DNA of 64,000 nucleotides from positions 99,422,214-99,486,213 of the forward strand of contig NC_031768.1 in the NCBI RefSeq assembly GCF_001522545.3, given 5' to 3'. The stretch comes from Parus major. Its lineage: Eukaryota; Chordata; Aves; Passeriformes; Paridae. The translations under genes were made by a program, and so were the position numbers. Position 1 is the stretch's first letter. Each line of letters starts with the position of its first letter. The notes beneath the pieces are model-generated. The model did not search any database. It had not been told where the DNA came from and saw nothing but the letters and a program-made list of their open reading frames with translations. Below are positions 62,201 to 64,000 of this stretch, piece after piece.

Positions 62201-64000
62201 CTCTTGTAAAATAAATAGAAAATACTTCTTTCCCTGTTTTTAGAAAACTGTTTTTTCTCGGTAATCCATTTCAAAGGCACTCTTCTCTACTTTCAAAATT
62301 TAAAAATCCCGGTCTTTGGGAATCCTCAACTGCATTTCAGCTGGTATGGAAAGTAGAGAACAAACAGTCACATCAATTTTGCTAAGGTGAGGTTTTCTCA
62401 TATGACTCTTTGAGAAGAGTGATCTATTCCATAAGTGAGGATGTGCACATGTTCATGTGTACATTGTGTTGCAAAAATGATTAACTCTGGACATCCTCAA
62501 CTGCTCACCTGTACTAGTTTAGATGAAACAGAAGATGTCTTATAGTGGCCTATTTAGCCTGAATTGGATCAGTGAATGCTCACAGAGTTTGAGAAGAAAA
62601 CAAGCCTCTAGCTCAGTTGACAATTATGTTCTTTCCTGTGTAGTACACCTGTACCCAGAGGCTGCAAGCCTTCATGCCTTGTTATGAAGTTATTTCTGTC
62701 TCACAGTAATTCAAAAGAATCATTGATGGGAAGTCACATTTTTACTGCCACAAAGGTTAGACTCAGACACATGAACATGGAGCAAAACAGAAGAGATCTT
62801 TTGACAGCGTCCTTGCTCCCTAAGATACAGAACTTGCTGTCAAAACACCTTTTTTTTTAAGTAACTTTGATTTTCTTTCCCAAATCAATGCACAAACTGT
62901 AAAGTGAGCATATGATTCATGCACTTCACAGCACAATCCTGGCATCTTTTCATGAATATAGTTACAATCATAATCTGTATTTATATATATAATAGAAACA
63001 CAGAGAAATACTAGTGAAAGCATCCAAAAATATTCATAAATATGGATAAATGTAAAATCATGCATGCAGCTGTCCTGAATTAACTTTTCCCCCTCAGCTA
63101 CCTAGAAGAAAGAGATTATTCCACGCGTGTTTGGCTGTCAGCTCGGCATCTTAGAGAAAATACTTTTCACTTTCCCTTTTAGAAAAGTTTCCAAACACTC
63201 AAACATGTACTTTTGATGACAAGAAACATGTTACACTAGTCACTGTTGCAGACTTTTATACTAATGAATTATGTTTTTTTCTATTTTGGCAAAAACATTC
63301 TATCCTGTCAGATGTTGCCTGTTTACTAAAGTTCATAAAATTTGTGTGGAAAAAAAATTCAAGATTCTTTATAATGAAACTGACTTCCAGTCCAGAACTT
63401 GTCCTGTTTTTAAGTATGAAATAGTAAGAATTGTATTAAGTAACCAGTGCCCCACTCTTATTTGAGGCAGGGATATGTGTCCAAATAGAATGACCCATGG
63501 ACTGAAAAGACAAGTGGAAGGGTAAATTGCCACTATATGCAAGATCTTGACTATTTTTAAATATTTGTCACAGAGTTTTAGCACCCATTTGACAGAATTC
63601 CAAAAAACGTGACTAGTGGATGAGTAGATGTGCCATGCATCCCAGACAAGGATTAGAAAAATTAGGAAAAAAAACAAATAAACACCAAAGGAATACATTT
63701 TCTGGACATTCAACAACATATTGTAAAATATTGCACAGTAGGCATCTTGAAATTAAGCAATGAAAGAAAACTGATAATTGTGTTTAGGCATGTCACATGA
63801 CTTCATTCAATTCGGAAAAATGTCAACTAATTTTGTAGAAAAAAACCCTTTTTTCCCATTTTAACAATTTAATATGTAACAACAGGGGAAAAAACACTTT
63901 AAAAAAGAACCCTCAGGTACTCATTTCTCAAAGCAAATAAAGATTGGTGAAGAAGAAAGGTGAGAAATAGAGTCAAACAGGGTTTCATCTATGGTTTAAG
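59261..64000. other. Unique AT-rich DNA with simple repeats, no gene seen
   Basis: It contains an AACC/AAC-rich patch at 59343-59392 and a GGGA repeat at 61815-61839. ORFs including antisense 60492-60770, plus 61780-62073, antisense 62023-62280 and antisense 63369-63719 have no domain that I recognise. Confidence 0.5.
61815..61839 (+). repeat. (GGGA)n microsatellite
   Basis: Six GGGA units, G-rich enough to be capable of forming a G-quadruplex in principle. Confidence 0.95.

Noticed and set aside
1..64000. A novel multi-gene system, CRISPR array, toxin locus or phage-like region
   Set aside because: The window is avian-type nuclear DNA with only interspersed and simple repeats. No regular spacer-repeat pattern or gene cluster was seen on either strand.

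Overview
This is vertebrate nuclear DNA, almost certainly from a bird and quite possibly a passerine. The base composition is AT-rich. ORFs are short and scattered, and none has the appearance of a conserved exon. The identifiable content is dominated by CR1 LINE fragments with the avian 3' UTR signature, together with avian endogenous-retrovirus LTRs. I find no supportable host protein-coding gene, tRNA, rRNA, CRISPR array or prokaryotic-type operon. The window is best read as a gene-poor intergenic or long-intron segment, and the sequence does not decide between the two.

Layout. 1-8 kb is mostly unique AT-rich DNA with A/C-rich simple tracts. At 8.0-8.5 kb a short LTR-like fragment abuts a sense CR1 3' end with an internal microsatellite expansion. 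A weaker LTR-like block lies at 9.4-9.7 kb. A short antisense CR1 lies at 13.2 kb. At 17.8-18.5 kb a sense CR1 is interrupted by a complete 575-bp LTR, with a near-perfect 6-bp target duplication on its two sides. At 24.6-30.5 kb there is an LTR-like element followed by three decayed antisense CR1 blocks: an ORF1 esterase relic joined to a CR1-like 3' end, a reverse transcriptase/3' UTR relic, and a reverse transcriptase relic lacking its catalytic motif. At 38.08-38.40 kb a 313-bp assembly gap runs into the 3' part of a different LTR and a GGAA microsatellite. A sense CR1 lies at 39.9-40.4 kb. At 43.45-44.04 kb there is a second, inverted, better-preserved copy of the 17.9-kb LTR with a perfect 6-bp target duplication. 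At 44.9-47.2 kb there is a cluster of four CR1 fragments in both orientations. Two more sense CR1 tails lie at 59.0-59.3 kb. The remainder is unique AT-rich sequence with microsatellites.

Nothing here works together as a gene system. The informative content is historical: nested insertion, two collinear LTR copies of apparently different age, and CR1 relics with specific losses. Identifications of CR1 and LTR families are from recognised sequence patterns, not from a database search. Most element boundaries are accurate to tens of bases. The two 17.9/43.5-kb LTRs, whose ends are defined by TG...CA termini and target duplications, are exact.
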